Of a stretch of DNA of 64,000 nucleotides, positions 1 through 10,781 are shown one piece after another. Source of the DNA: Rutpela maculata (lineage: Eukaryota; Arthropoda; Insecta; Coleoptera; Cerambycidae); NCBI GenBank assembly GCA_936432065.2, contig OW386285.2, positions 104,041,869 to 104,105,868 of the forward strand, in the 5' to 3' direction. A program made the position numbers and the translations under genes. How positions within the stretch are numbered: the first letter of the stretch is position 1; each line of letters starts with the position of its first letter. The notes under the pieces were generated by a model. It saw only the letters and a program-made list of their open reading frames with translations. It was not told the origin of the DNA and searched no databases.

Positions 1-272
1 GGCACACAAAATAAAAAAGTGGTCTCTTCCTGGAACTCCATTGGGTGACCTCTTTGTATTTCAACGTGCTGAATCACCCACCATTTTTTTGTAAATCGCG
101 AAAATAACCTTAAAAAAAACTCATAATTTAGGTTATTTTGGCGATTTACTAAAAATTGGTGGGTGATGGAGCTAAATGGACACATGATTCGTATTCAGCA
201 TGTCAAAATACATAGATGGATGGAGTCCTAGAAACAGCCCACTTTTTGTGCGTGTGTCTGTGTAATATATTT
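1..272. repeat. Palindromic repeat, left copy of an inverted pair
   Basis: This segment is itself palindromic: a stretch near 80-115 reading through CCACCATTTTTTTGTAAAT returns as its reverse complement near 130-165. The whole segment recurs in inverted orientation at 1029-1306, sharing ACACAAAATAAAAAAGTG at the outer end and GTGTAATATAT at the inner end. The two copies bracket the TIR element at 316-1015. It has no coding potential, and the left border may be cut by the window edge. Confidence 0.6.
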
Positions 273-315
273 GTATACGCGGTTTTCTAGAAAATGGCGG
301 AGGATCCGGTGATAT

Positions 316-1015
316 CTCCGATTAAAGAACTTATATCTAGATACATAATGGCTACCTTTTCTTCATATAACTTATTTGCTCCTAACATAGTCACATTATA
401 TGTCCATTAAAATGGATAGATGAACATCACATCCCATAGGCAACAGAGGCGGGTATGTGTAGAAGGGAAAATGTACAATATTGTACCTATTTAACTTCTA
501 GGAATATTAACGCAGATTGAAAAAATACAATAGGTAAAGATGTTTTATTCAAGGGAAATATGCATTGGAAGGATATTATTTAATATATTATTATTAAAAC
601 TATAAACTGAACCTCATCATGTTACGACTATGACCTACTTACTTATGAAACGATCGATTTCTGCAAATGGCACAGCACTGTTGCAGGTTGCACTAAATTG
701 TCACTAAACTGTCTAAATATGAACAGAGAATATTATTTAGGTATTAGGCAAATCACAACTTAAAATGAAAAGACTTCTTCACCACATTTTGATCGAAAAA
801 CACGAAAAACACTTATTAACATTAATGACGTATACTGTCAAAACTGTCAAATTGAGATTATGATAATCGAACTGAAGCCGACCGTGTACGAGCGGCCGCG
901 AATACGCCGATGGGCCAATCAGCAACTTATGGGAAGAAGTGCCTTAGATTGGGAGTCTTTCGGGATCATAAAATTCATGCCATTATGTATCTAGATATAA
1001 GTTCTTTAATCGGAG
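316..1015. mobile_element. Non-autonomous DNA transposon with perfect 37-bp TIRs
   Basis: The ends at 316-352 and 979-1015 are exact reverse complements over 37 bases, starting CTCCGATTAAAGAACTTATA. The roughly 700-bp body has no long frame, so this is a non-autonomous (MITE-like) element. The match continues imperfectly outward (GATAT on both sides), so the exact border and target duplication are uncertain. It sits between two inverted copies of another repeat, either nested in it or forming its loop. The superfamily cannot be assigned. Confidence 0.65.
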
Positions 1016-1028
1016 GGTGATATTCATA

Positions 1029-1306
1029 TATTACACAAGCATGCGCACAAATAGCAGTTTCTGGGACTCCATTGAGTAACCCCATTGAATAACCCCGACG
1101 TGCTGAATACGAATCAGGTGTCCGCTTGGCTCCATTACCCACCAATTTTTAGTAAATCCCGAAAATAACCGAAACTGATTTTTTTGGGTTATTTTCGCGA
1201 TTTACAAAAAAATTGGGGGTGATGGAGCTAAACTGGCACCTGATTCGCGTTCGACACGTCGAAATTGAGTTCCAGGAACAGATCACTTTTTTATTTTGTG
1301 TAACTG
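1029..1306. repeat. Palindromic repeat, right copy of an inverted pair
   Basis: Inverted counterpart of 1-272. The inner palindrome around 1140-1220 contains TTTTTAGTAAATCCCGAAAA and its near complement GTTATTTTCGCGATTTAC. The 62-codon plus-strand frame from 1213 runs along this palindrome and out into unrelated sequence, so it is not considered a gene. Confidence 0.6.
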
Positions 1307-1389
1307 TCTTTATTAATAAATTCTATGAACAATTATTTCCACTTATAGACCGGGAGCCAGGTGAAAATTTGGTCAATTATTTCTTCTCG

Positions 1390-1792
1390 AACGATAATTA
1401 GTGAGACGCATCAGGGAGTTGTATCATAATGCCTCGTGAACGTCAGCTGCGGTTCCGTGGGTGGGATGAGCGGCGGTAGCCTCCCACGAACGTAGAAAAA
1501 AAAATATTTTTAGTCATTTCCTCCTGACTAAAAATTTGTCAAACTATAGCTAATCCAATATCTTGAAAAAAAAAAGTCAGCTGACTATAACATGGTGTAT
1601 TATACGTCAGCTGGTCGCTTGAACATGAAAAAAAAAATATACATTCAATGATTTCCTCTCAACTAAAAATATACCTGATGATAGCTTATATGCTACTGTG
1701 AATGAATATAAATGTCAGCTGGCTGTACCTCGGTGGAAAAATCGTCAGCTGATACCTTGAAAGTTGTAACGCAGAAGTTAGGCGGGAGCATC
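1390..1792 (+). repeat. Left long TIR with CAGCTG subterminal motifs
   Basis: Reverse complement of 3312-3720. CAGCTG occurs near 1448, 1578, 1608, 1713 and 1745, with a further copy just inside the arm near 1811. The regular recurrence in both arms suggests binding sites for the transposase; that role is inference. Confidence 0.7.
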
Positions 1793-2126
1793 TATCGCCT
1801 ATTTAAATGCATCAGCTGACGTGTTTTCCCTCGACTTACTGCTACCTGATTTTTTTTTGTTAATTACAGAAGTATATTAACAATCAGGTTACAAATTTTT
1901 ATCCGGGAGGAAATGACGTATCTTAAATTATTCGGCATTACGCTCCGATATGAGTGTTCCGATTAAATCAATATTCTGTATAGATACTTTAAAACTAATA
2001 AGTATATAATTGAATAACTGAAGAAATATTTAGATAAGTAAATTAATCAATTTATAGTTTATTGTAACTTAGCTGTTCGATAAATAATATTAATTTTAAA
2101 GAAGTGATTAAAAATAATAATGTAAT

Positions 2127-2564
2127 TTAATCATTTTCGTTCACGCTTTGGCTTGTGTCACTCTCATCTCTCATTGATTCACTGTCAGAGTCGCTGTCAG
2201 AGCTGTCTGCCATCATGTCTTCATCATCATCTGTACAAAAATTAAAAAAATATATTAAGATGCATATTTAGTGTAACATAATCAAAATGATCAAAAAAAT
2301 GTTACCTTTTTCGGGCTGACTAGTTATTTCTTCAATCGACTCTGGTAACTGAGTTCCAGAAAACCAGATGAATTCAAATCTGTTGTCGATTTCTACCCAG
2401 CCATAGTCTGAAGGTTCATCAGTAGTTGGGACTTTCAGGTGTGCGTGCGACCAAATTTGAGCTATGTAACATGCTCTTAAAAATTGCTGATATAGCTCCG
2501 ATTTGCATGGTGGTAGAGAAGAGCCATCAATACCATTTTTGGGCAACTTGTGTTTAACGGTCAC
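2127..2564 (-). CDS. Transposon-associated protein, C-terminal fragment, spliced
   Basis: This is the best-supported coding sequence in the window. The upper exon (2564 down to 2306) encodes a conserved-looking block, SLPPCKSELYQQFLRACYI, followed by YGWVEIDNRFEFIWFSG and QLPESIEEI. A 75-bp intron (2305-2231) with GT donor and AG acceptor after a T-rich tract joins it in frame to a lower exon (2230-2127) encoding an acidic tail, DDDEDMMADSSDSDSDSES, ending at a TAA. A minus-strand AATAAA lies about 65 bp beyond the stop (2058-2063). The frame stays open upstream of 2564 but has no ATG, so the N-terminal part is missing. The LPPC/YGW block is, from memory, typical of the C-termini of uncharacterised proteins linked to arthropod DNA transposons. 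Its biochemical role is unknown to me. It lies inside the 1387-3724 transposon and reads away from the 3045 gene. Confidence 0.65.
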
Positions 2565-3044
2565 TATACTAATTCTTCTTGAACACTCTCTACGACTGAC
2601 TACGCACTCTATTGTGATCGCCTACTCGCGTGCTGGATTCTGTAATGCTATTGGTCAAATGGCCATAAACTGCTGATAACACTCATCGCGGTTTCGATAC
2701 AGGTGCGTACTCAGACTCAGTTGGAAGTACATCGTTGTTGTATCTGTTTACTTTTCATGTCATTCTTTAAATTGCATCTTTGTAAATACCGTACCTTGTG
2801 ATATGATTATTGTGTTTTATTTATATGCTTTCAAAGTATATTAAATAAGTGTGTTTGCCTCTCGGGCATATACCAAGACTTTGACTTTGTGTTTTGTTTA
2901 AATACTTTTTCGGTGTATCAAATATATCAAGGACACCTAAAAATATCTAGTAGCACGGATACAGCTGATGAGCCCACAGAAATTTGTTTGTCTCCTCTTA
3001 AATAAAGGTCGAAAAAGTCTCATTTCGACGTAAAGACCAAGGAA
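2565..3044. promoter_or_regulatory. Intergenic region between two divergent transposon gene remnants
   Basis: About 480 bp separates the minus-strand fragment from the plus-strand ATG at 3045, so it could hold a bidirectional promoter. I see no convincing TATA box. Because the minus-strand gene is 5'-truncated, part of this stretch may be a deletion junction instead. Confidence 0.3.
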
Positions 3045-3407
3045 ATGGTTTTAAGCGTGTATAAGCATGAGATTCAAAATCCTATATTACTCAAAGATGA
3101 AATTGTAAACAAAGTGGCAAATATGACAGGAATGTGTGGCCGCAGTGTTTACAAAATTATCAGAGTGTATACCACTAACCATAAATTTTCGGCGCCAAAA
3201 ACCAATCAAAACCATAACAAAATTGTTGATATGGTGGATGACTTCGATCGATATGCAATCAGGAGAAAAGTTCATCAATATTTCTTTAGAAACGAATCCT
3301 ACTTAATTATGCTCCCGCCTAACTTCTGCGTTACAACTTTCAAGGTATCAGCTGACGCTCTTTCCACCGAGGTACAGCCAGCTGACATTTATATTCATTC
3401 ACAGTAA
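3045..3407 (+). pseudogene. Transposase N-terminal fragment (helix-turn-helix like)
   Basis: The frame opens at an ATG in good context (G at -3, G at +4). Residues ~15-45 (DEIVNKVANMTGMCGRSVYKI) have the pattern of a helix-turn-helix in IS630/Tc1-mariner-like transposases: I-x-x-V-x-x-x-T-G-x-S-x-x-T-V-Y-x-I. Residues ~65-80, DDFDRYAIRRKVHQYF, match a motif I recall following that domain in many arthropod transposon proteins (DDFD-x-C-A-I-R-R-x-I-x-x-F-Y). After about residue 85 the frame enters the right TIR and loses similarity, so the DDE domain is missing and the last ~35 residues are probably not native. It is a truncated DNA-binding remnant, presumed nuclear when intact. Confidence 0.55.
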
Positions 3408-3720
3408 CATAGAAGCTATCATCAGGTAAATTTTTAGTTGAGAGGAAATCATTGAATGTATAATTTTTTTTTTCATGTTCAAGCGACCAGCTGACGTATA
3501 ATACACCATGTTATAGTCAGCTGACTTTTTTTTTTTCTTCAAGATATTGGATTAGCTATAGTTTGACAAATTTTTAGTCAGGAGGAAATTACTAAAAATA
3601 TTTTTTTTTCTCCGTGCGTGGGAGGCTACCGCCGCTCATCCCACCCACGGAACCGCAGCTGACGTTCACGAGGCTTTATAATACAACTCCCTGATGCATT
3701 CCACTAATTACCGTTTGAGA
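3312..3720 (-). repeat. Right long TIR with CAGCTG subterminal motifs
   Basis: Mirror of the left arm, starting inside at GCTCCCGCCTAACTTCTGCG and ending near CACTAATTACCG. CAGCTG occurs near 3350, 3380, 3488, 3519 and 3656. The plus-strand frame from 3045 runs into this arm and stops inside it. Confidence 0.7.
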
Positions 3721-3764
3721 GGGACTTGGTCATGAAAATCTGTCGCTGGCTCTTAGACTATTAT

Positions 3765-3866
3765 AGTGAAGTGCAAGTATGGTATCAAAATTTTTTTCGT
3801 TGTAAGAGACTTGGATAGGAAATCTGGATGTTTAAGTAGTGATTCCTTAGACAGCGCTTTTTTTTA
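3765..3866 (+). repeat. Family S, 3' terminal fragment
   Basis: Carries the right end of the S family: TTTTTTTCGTTGTAAGAGAC, AAATCTGGATG, then AAGTAGTGATTCCTTAGACA and CAGCG. It matches the ends of the fuller copies at 36571-37272 and 45436-46115. The 5' part is absent, so this is a truncated copy next to the right end of the 1387-3724 transposon. Confidence 0.6.
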
Positions 3867-4499
3867 TTATACTTATATTTCAGTATTGCAAATTCTTTAT
3901 TAAGAATCTTTCATCCTCTTGAAAATAATAATCTTTGAAGATAGATGTTATTTTAGTAAAAGCAAGCTATTTAAAAAATTTAAAAAAAAATGTTTATTGA
4001 GGGTTTAAGAGAGATAATTAATATTTCCAATCTCGAAGCGTGCTAAAGATGTAAAGCAGAGAAAATTTAATAAGCATTGATTTGGTCATAAAATTAATTT
4101 AAGCATATTGTTGAATGACAAGCAGCTAGAATCCGAAGAGAAGATATCTCGACTCAGATTCCGGCTCGTATTTTATAGGAAATTCAATTTCCAGTTCGCT
4201 TGACTGCAAACTCAGTCCTCTTTAGATTTTTATGGAATTATATATAAAAACATACCCTCAAACTGTTCTTTTACCGCAAAAATCACAGGCGTGGAGATTA
4301 TTTCCCTGTTAGTCTTATTTGGTGGATTCCTTCGATCTTATTTTTGGAATAGAATAATAATATTTAATAGAATATTCTAAAAAGTAAAGAACAATAGAAT
4401 GCCACAATTAACATTTAGACAAAGGGTTGATAAAACACTTGGTAAAAACAATGTCATGTTTTTTAAAATAACCAATTTGAAATCTGGAAAAAAAAATTA
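3867..4499. other. AT-rich stretch, nothing recognised
   Basis: No frame, inverted repeat or copy of another element in the window was found here. The sequence is homopolymer-rich, as is typical of intergenic insect DNA. Confidence 0.5.
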
Positions 4500-4615
4500 T
4501 ACCCGAGTCTCATAATTAATGAGGGGGATCTGAAAAAAAATTACCCAAGTCTCATAATTGATAGGCGGGGTGGGAGGTAAATCCGAAAAGAATTTGATAC
4601 GCGGGGGGGGGGGCC
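4500..4615. repeat. Short direct repeat followed by a G-run
   Basis: ACCCGAGTCTCATAATTAAT near 4501 recurs as ACCCAAGTCTCATAATTGAT near 4542, about 41 bp apart. An uninterrupted G-run follows at about 4603-4613. It could be a two-unit decayed tandem repeat. The plus-strand frame over 4558-4791 crosses the G-run and has no recognisable protein. Confidence 0.4.
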
Positions 4616-4864
4616 ATCTGGACAATTTTTTTCTTCAGTCTACTCAGTCTATTAATCCAGGACGAATAGTCACTTTAGGTCTGACCTCACAAACCCGGGC
4701 CCCTAACTCTGTTCCCAATAGTCCCATACGGGGCCTGGCGTCAAGCATCTCATTTATTTCCGTAACTCCTCTCAGTTTCGCGAAGTTATAACATGCAATT
4801 ATTCGAATCCATTAGTAAATACTCATTGTAAGTATATTAATTTTTACTTATTAAGCTTTATTTT

Positions 4865-5055
4865 GGGATTGGTTGAGAGGCGAGAACACTTGACTCTCAC
4901 CCAGGGGTCCCGGGTTCGATTCCCGGCCGTGGCACTAGGATTATTTCGGAAGAAGAAATTAATCTCAGTATACTCGGATATTGAGTGTGTATCCCCTGTC
5001 TCCAAATCTGTAGCCTTTCCCACAAGATTCTTCCAGTGCCTCCAGGGATAAAGGG
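4865..5055 (+). mobile_element. tRNA-derived SINE
   Basis: The head contains a perfect internal Pol III A box, TGGTTGAGAGG (4870-4880), and a perfect B box, GGGTTCGATTCC (4912-4923), 42 bp apart. The T arm CCCGG/CCGGG brackets the B box and an ACTCTCACCC segment resembles a Glu-type anticodon loop, but the acceptor stem does not pair, so it is not a working tRNA. A tRNA-unrelated body with GTGTGTATCCCCT follows, similar in layout to the SINE at 31738-31960. The tail and target duplication are not clear. SINEs of this kind are copied by non-LTR retrotransposon enzymes. Confidence 0.65.
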
Positions 5056-5914
5056 TCTTATTATATATGGCGTGTAATATTATTTGTTATTGTGTTAATA
5101 CGCTTACTTTTTTAAGTGTGAACGACAAGGTGTATACTTTCTGGAAAGCAGATAAAAACCTGGAAAAGTCAGGGAATTTATAAATTAAAAAAAAAACTCA
5201 GGGAAAAGTTATTAAAACTACTATATTCAAAGTTGTTCCCATCTTGCGCCCTCCCGCGCGTGAAAAATGTTTTCCATTCCTCCTCTTCCAAACAATTTCC
5301 ATTTTCGAGCTGAAGAGGGACCCCTCATCTGAACCTATGTCAAAAGTGGTTTCAGTCAAATGTTATAAAACTGGAGTATGTTGTACTTCAACCATGCTGA
5401 TTAAAAGTCTCAATGGGCCCAACCTCCTAAAGTCAAGGATTTTCTAAATATTTAAGTATAAAGTTTGAAAAATGCAGCTGGCAGGAACAGTACGTTTCCA
5501 CCTAGTATACAGGGTACGCAAGAAAATTCAGGAAGTGATTATATGGCCAATTTCAAGCATAAAAGTTCTAATGCAGGTAATGCCCTAAAATGCTTCGTAA
5601 GGAAGCTACAGCTGTATAAAGATGGCGTCCAAAAGGTGATTTTCAGATAATATCTCAGCAACTAGATCTAACTTTTATTTAAAAATAATAATTCACTACA
5701 ATGTATTTTGACAGTTCCAAATAATTATGGCATTGTTACGAAAATCCTACTTTCTTTATTTTTATAGTGCTTTGTTTATAATAGACGAAGTAGGTAGTGC
5801 CTGTACGTAAACAAGCACTTAACGACTTGAATGGTAAGTCAATAAAATAAATCTTAACTATAAATACAGTGGCCCAAAACTCAAAAAGAACAAAAGCAAC
5901 ATACAAAATCTTGT

Positions 5915-6030
5915 CGGTTGAAGATTGCTGGAATTCCAGCAGACCAGCTCACTTTTACTAATGAGTTCAAAGCATGCCGACAATGTTGGCTCCAGCAAGT
6001 TGGATCATATGTAGACCCATTAACCAAGTA
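5915..6030 (+). mobile_element. Family M hairpin element, degenerate copy
   Basis: Shares GGAATTCCAGC, CCAG.TCACTTTT, GAGTTCAAAGCATGCCGACA and GTAGACCC, in order, with the right half of the cleaner copy at 37755-37893. The left arm has decayed here. It is non-coding; open frames over it on either strand are by-products of the palindrome. Confidence 0.6.
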
Positions 6031-7697
6031 ACGACATACACTAAAATATTGCTTGAGAATATCACCAGGGAGAGTATCTATCTGCACAAATCTCAGAGTA
6101 TCATGTGTGACCAGACGATAATAAAGCCTACCTCAATATTCCAGCAGTTCTCAAACAATATTATTATTAAAAAATTTTTGTTTGTTTATTTTTTTTTCCC
6201 AAAACCATGGGCTTTAGACCCCATGTTATATAAGGTTTTTTTGTTTGTCTAGTCGTTCCCCACCACCAGTTTTCTTTTAATGACTTGAAACTAATTACAC
6301 TCTGTATTTTAACTAAATAAAACATTAACTCTGTATGTATTAACTTTCAAATTTATTTATAATTTGAACATTTTGTGCAGCCTTGGCAACGCTATAATAA
6401 AAATAAACATTTTACACTGTGGTCATCGAGATTGTGGAGATAAAGGTGGGTCTGAAAGTGTTATTTTTTGTTTATTTTTGAATTTAAAAGTGGCATTGGT
6501 CTTCACATTACTTAAGGACTCACAGATTAAAATATTATACGTGTATTTAAAAAACATCCCGTACAATGCGGTCTTACATTATTTTACACTATTAAGGTAA
6601 CATTATTAAATAATTTATTATGATAATACATGCAATAGGCATAATCATTTCGTTACATAAACCATCAAATGGATCGAAGTTTGACCTCCACTAAAGTTAA
6701 TCTCATTTTGGAATGACACAGTAAAGTTCCTGATATAGTGGTAATTTACATACTTTGATGACTGCCCTAGTAACGTAGTTGGGGCAATAATAAGCTTGGG
6801 GAAGGGAAAATAACTAATCAGAAATCATCTTCCGGTATTTAAACAGAGAGACGTGCTATGCCCCAAATAAATTAAGAATTTATGTTACGATATTACACTT
6901 ATTACTCTAACAAATCTGTAATTTAATTAATTTAATATTTATGTTATACAATTTCCATGATGTTTAAGATGTTAAAGGTAGTTACAGATATTCAATTTTA
7001 CCATTTACAAGCCCTTTTTGCTTACTAAACTTACATTTTTCACGGTACGTTAGAAAAATCCTTAAGCCAATCAATACTTCCAAATATTAGTCGACACTTA
7101 TACTCAAATAATGGCGCCTAGCATCTACGAAAGGTGAACAATACAATTAATAATGAGCAATTACTGAGCACATAACGTAACGTGTATGAACTTAAACTAT
7201 CCAATCAACATCAATTACATAATTAGGTTTGTTCACTGGCCATATTTCAGTCTTAAGTCAGTCAGTGCAGTTGGCGAAACAACTACCATCAGAACATTCT
7301 GCCATAATGGACTGTATTCACATTGGTAGCAATACACTTTTTACGCTGAAGAACAAATCTATTATTACAAGCGAGAAGTAGGATCGACAGAAATACAGTG
7401 CTGTCAACGCCAAAGCAATTTACTTCTAGATTTAATGCCGGCTCCACATGGGTCATACTTTTGGCGAAACAATTGCCGAAATATTAGTCAAAACATTTGC
7501 CTACAAATATGCCATCTACACATTGGCCCTACGTTCCCCCACACAGCACTGATGCGATGGTAATAGCTGCTCTAGGTGTCTTTAATTAACAAGAAGCCTC
7601 GACAGAAAAGATGAGAGTAGGTGACAACGATACATAGAAACAACAGAGTAAAATTAATAATTTTTGTAGTTTTTGGGTTCCGCATGTAAATATAAGT
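6031..7697. other. AT-rich stretch, no gene recognised
   Basis: Only short local features are visible: a weak hairpin around CCATGGGCTTTAGACCCCATG at ~6206-6226, and GGCGAAACAA occurring near 7273 and 7463. The plus-strand frames near 5974-6252 and 6364-6600 have low-complexity products that match nothing I know. Confidence 0.5.
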
Positions 7698-8229
7698 ATA
7701 GTCGGAGCATGGATCTTTGAACTGACGCCATCATCCTATTTTGCTTAATCTAATTTGTTAAGAAATGTCAATGATTTCGTACCAGAAGTGGAGAAAATTT
7801 ATTATTAAAATAATAATTAATAATATTATTAATAATGATTAATAAAAATAAATTGGACTGGACCAGACATATGGAATCAGATTGGCATTGGCAATAGACT
7901 CAATTAGAACCAAAAACCAGATTTCTAGCTTGCGAATTTAGGTATAATGAATTAATTGCGTTACGAAGAACAAACAATGCGTGCGCCACTGACGAATTAA
8001 ATCACGAGATCGATGCGCTTCTATGTAGTCTAGACGTACGCGTTACCATTATTCTCAAATCTAACATACAGGACGAGCGTGCGTAGGTCGTATACTGTGG
8101 AAGACATACATCCTTATATCCATATCAGGAAATTCGATTCTAAGAAGTGAGACGCCAATATGCAAACGATAGTCTTTGATTGCTACCTACATTAGTGACG
8201 TCAGTTCAAAGATCCATTGCTCCGACTAT
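7698..8229. mobile_element. MITE-like element with ~30-bp TIRs
   Basis: Left end AGTCGGAGCATGGATCTTTG followed by AACTGACG (7699-7727) is repeated inverted at 8198-8229, with one extra A in the right copy. The 530-bp interior has no coding frame and includes an AT-rich palindrome of AATAATT/AATTATT type near 7803-7850. Superfamily and target duplication were not resolved. Confidence 0.6.
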
Positions 8230-10079
8230 GTTTAGTTTTTGTTTCACACATTTTAACCTGTCCACAATAAAATTGTGGGAGGTTACTACAATTAGTCCAA
8301 AATCGAAAATTGAGATAACATCAAATCTTTACGTTCTGGGGTCCCAGGAACCCAAAAAAGTGGTTTTTTGAAAAATGTCTGTATATATATCTACTAGAGC
8401 CTACATACCGACACTAGTTATTGATTAGTCAATTTTACACTTAAAGTTTCTAATCAATTGTACCTATTTAATCGGAATTCGTGCAGGCTTTAACCCATAA
8501 ACACAAATTTACTTTAAGTAACAGGTAGGTACCAGCCTAACCAGACCGATGGTATAAGTTATAGAGTTCTTATATCTCAATTTCATCTCCTATTTATTAC
8601 GCTTACCTACTATACCCACCTGTAATAAAAGCTCATAATTATTAAAAGTAATGCTTATTTATCTGGCAAGAGGGAACAGGAGAATAGGGCATCTGCACGT
8701 GACGTCATATGTTTCAAATAATACATCATAATAGTTTCTTATAATAATATCGCTCCTTAAGAAACTGCTTCAATTTAGTATACAGTACATAATTAACAAT
8801 ATCTGGATTATTGTCCTAGGAAAACGTTCTAGGTATATTACTGCTGCAATTGTTTGATATTTATTAAGTACGGATCTATACTAATTATGACGATATTTTC
8901 ACTGTCTTTAGTAGTACCTTCAGTATCCAAGGTGTAATAATAATCACTATACATAACGAAAGCCAAATTTTCTTAGAGCACACGCAAATAATCCAGATAA
9001 ATATGTCGTACCAAATATATTGAAGTTATGATTTTGGTTTTGTTTTACCTCCAAGCAAACTAGCCATGTCCATAAAGTCACGTGCCGCAGATGCTCTATA
9101 GGAAGTAGATGGAGGTTTTGGGTTGCATGTTCTGTTATTAGTGTTATTTCAGGGCAAACGAAAAGAACTAATAATGGTAATTGGTTACGATATTCAAAGA
9201 GTGAAACATAACCTCAGCATTGAAAATTAAAATATCAGTTTTGAATTATGTCAAAGTAACGATTGTTGGAGTAACGATTACTTTTTTAAAAATAGAATCG
9301 CCTTCAAGAAAAAATAACTAAACATTACTGATGTGAGTAAAGTGTCGAAAGGTTGATGTCGATATTAAACTGTTATTGAAAGAAAAATATTGATACTGAT
9401 CTGATGTTGGTAGTACCGGAACATCCCGTCAGTGATGCGTGTTGGAATTGCATTGGAAACTCAATGCTAGAATAATCAGCAAGATTTAGCAGCTGCTCTA
9501 AACCTCGACCCGTTCGGCAATCGCTGTAAGATGTTTTAGTGTAATGCTAGTTGATTATTCTAATTCATACAAAACATGTTTTATTTTGTCCTATTCCTTT
9601 TATATTTTCTAACGAAATTAAATGTAAATTAATACGTTTTTTGTTTTGTTTCAGGTAAGAGAGCATGTGATTAAAACAGAAGTTTTTCGTTGGTAAAGTA
9701 TAGTATGATTTAAGTAATATGTACATTATTTGACTATTTAATGCAATCGGGTGAACTGTCAATGATATGTCATTTGACGTCAGCACAATAGCGCAGCGTT
9801 CACAGACACGTGGTTTTATTTGGTATCAGCATGTATGTAATTAGTTGCCGAATCATTTTAAATAAAAATATACAGTTTGATAGATAGAGTTATGACAGTT
9901 TAAACATGTAAAAGGTTGAATTAGCATAGAGAACACCCTGTAGAATTAAGGTCAACTCTGGTAGGCCTCGAAATTAGTCTTGACTAACATTCAAAACGAA
10001 GAAATGACGGTCAAATCTATGAAAATACTCGTTTTGCAGATTTTACTCTTAGCTGTTAAATGCAGCGCAAGTCCAAAAA
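8230..10079. other. AT-rich stretch, no gene recognised
   Basis: No convincing frame, tandem repeat or element end was found in this 1.8 kb. The minus-strand frame at 9565-9786 gives a low-complexity product. GTTCGGCAATCGCTG near 9513 partly resembles the direct repeats flanking the palindrome at 46.5-50.6 kb, but the match is too short to call. Confidence 0.45.
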
Positions 10080-10117
10080 TAATATATGCATGGATATCTC
10101 TATCCATGCATATATTA
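10080..10117. repeat. Perfect 17-bp hairpin
   Basis: TAATATATGCATGGATA (10080-10096), a TCTC loop, and the exact reverse complement at 10101-10117. It is isolated, with no T-run or gene beside it. It may be the core of a decayed palindromic element. Confidence 0.7.
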
Positions 10118-10507
10118 AGAGTCAAATACAAATATATATAAAAAATGTATATGATATTCCATTTAAGGAAATCCTAGTAATCGCTTGCCACCACTCTGTG
10201 AAACACCCTGTAGAGTTTAAAATATCCCATTCTTGATCTCCCACAATTTTTATCTAAGACATTTTTTCAAATTTCAAAGGTTGAGGAGATATTGACCGTC
10301 CATATGCTACTGACTCACCCTGTATATTGTTTTAAATTCTCCATCTCCATAGTTCGGAAAAGAAGCATTATCGCACCAATCCTGAAAGGATTTTTTTTAA
10401 TTTTGACAATAAATATTCTGAGTTTGCGCCGTGGCCTTTTAATTATATATTTTTTTTATATTTGAGATTGTGGCAATGAAAAAGGTTATAGTCTACACAC
10501 TACTACA

Positions 10508-10773
10508 CAGTGGCGCAGCCAGAAAATTCATCTGGGGGGGGGCAATAGAACTGGCCTCCCCAGAGGATGAAGAAAATTTTTCAGAAAATGGTTGAAAACG
10601 GATGTGTATGTAGATTCCTCTATTAGATAATATTGGCATTAATTACAAAATATTTATTTCAAGGGATAATTTAGATACTACTTTGTAGTGCTTCTTTATT
10701 TTTTGGCTCATGGAAGACGGCTTGGGGGGGGGGAGGCCCGGGCCCCATGGCTCCCCCCCTGGCTGCGCCCATG
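10508..10773. mobile_element. hAT-type MITE with 8-bp target duplication
   Basis: The element starts CAGTGGCGCAGCCAG and ends CTGGCTGCGCCCATG, giving TIRs of about 15 bp with two mismatches. It is flanked on both sides by CTACTACA (10500-10507 and 10774-10781). An 8-bp duplication and CA(G/T)-type ends are the signature of the hAT superfamily. The 266-bp body holds two G-rich blocks and no transposase, so it is non-autonomous. The near-intact duplication suggests a fairly recent insertion. Confidence 0.9.
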
Positions 10774-10781
10774 CTACTACA

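Larger units (their letters stand above)
1387..3724. mobile_element. DNA transposon with ~400-bp TIRs and two divergent gene remnants
   Basis: Inverted arms at about 1390-1792 and 3312-3720 align over nearly their whole length, beginning near AATTAGTG and GCATCAGGGAGTTGTAT. Each arm carries several CAGCTG-centred motifs, often GTCAGCTGAC. Between the arms lie a minus-strand spliced fragment of a transposon-associated protein (2127-2564) and a plus-strand fragment resembling the N-terminus of a transposase (from 3045). The element therefore looks like an internally deleted relative of an autonomous DNA transposon with divergent genes. No DDE catalytic core remains, so it should need a partner element to move. 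No target duplication could be fixed. Confidence 0.75.

Noticed and set aside
4865..4935. Possible functional tRNA-Glu
   Set aside because: Internal promoter boxes are perfect but no acceptor stem or proper anticodon stem can be formed; called a SINE head.
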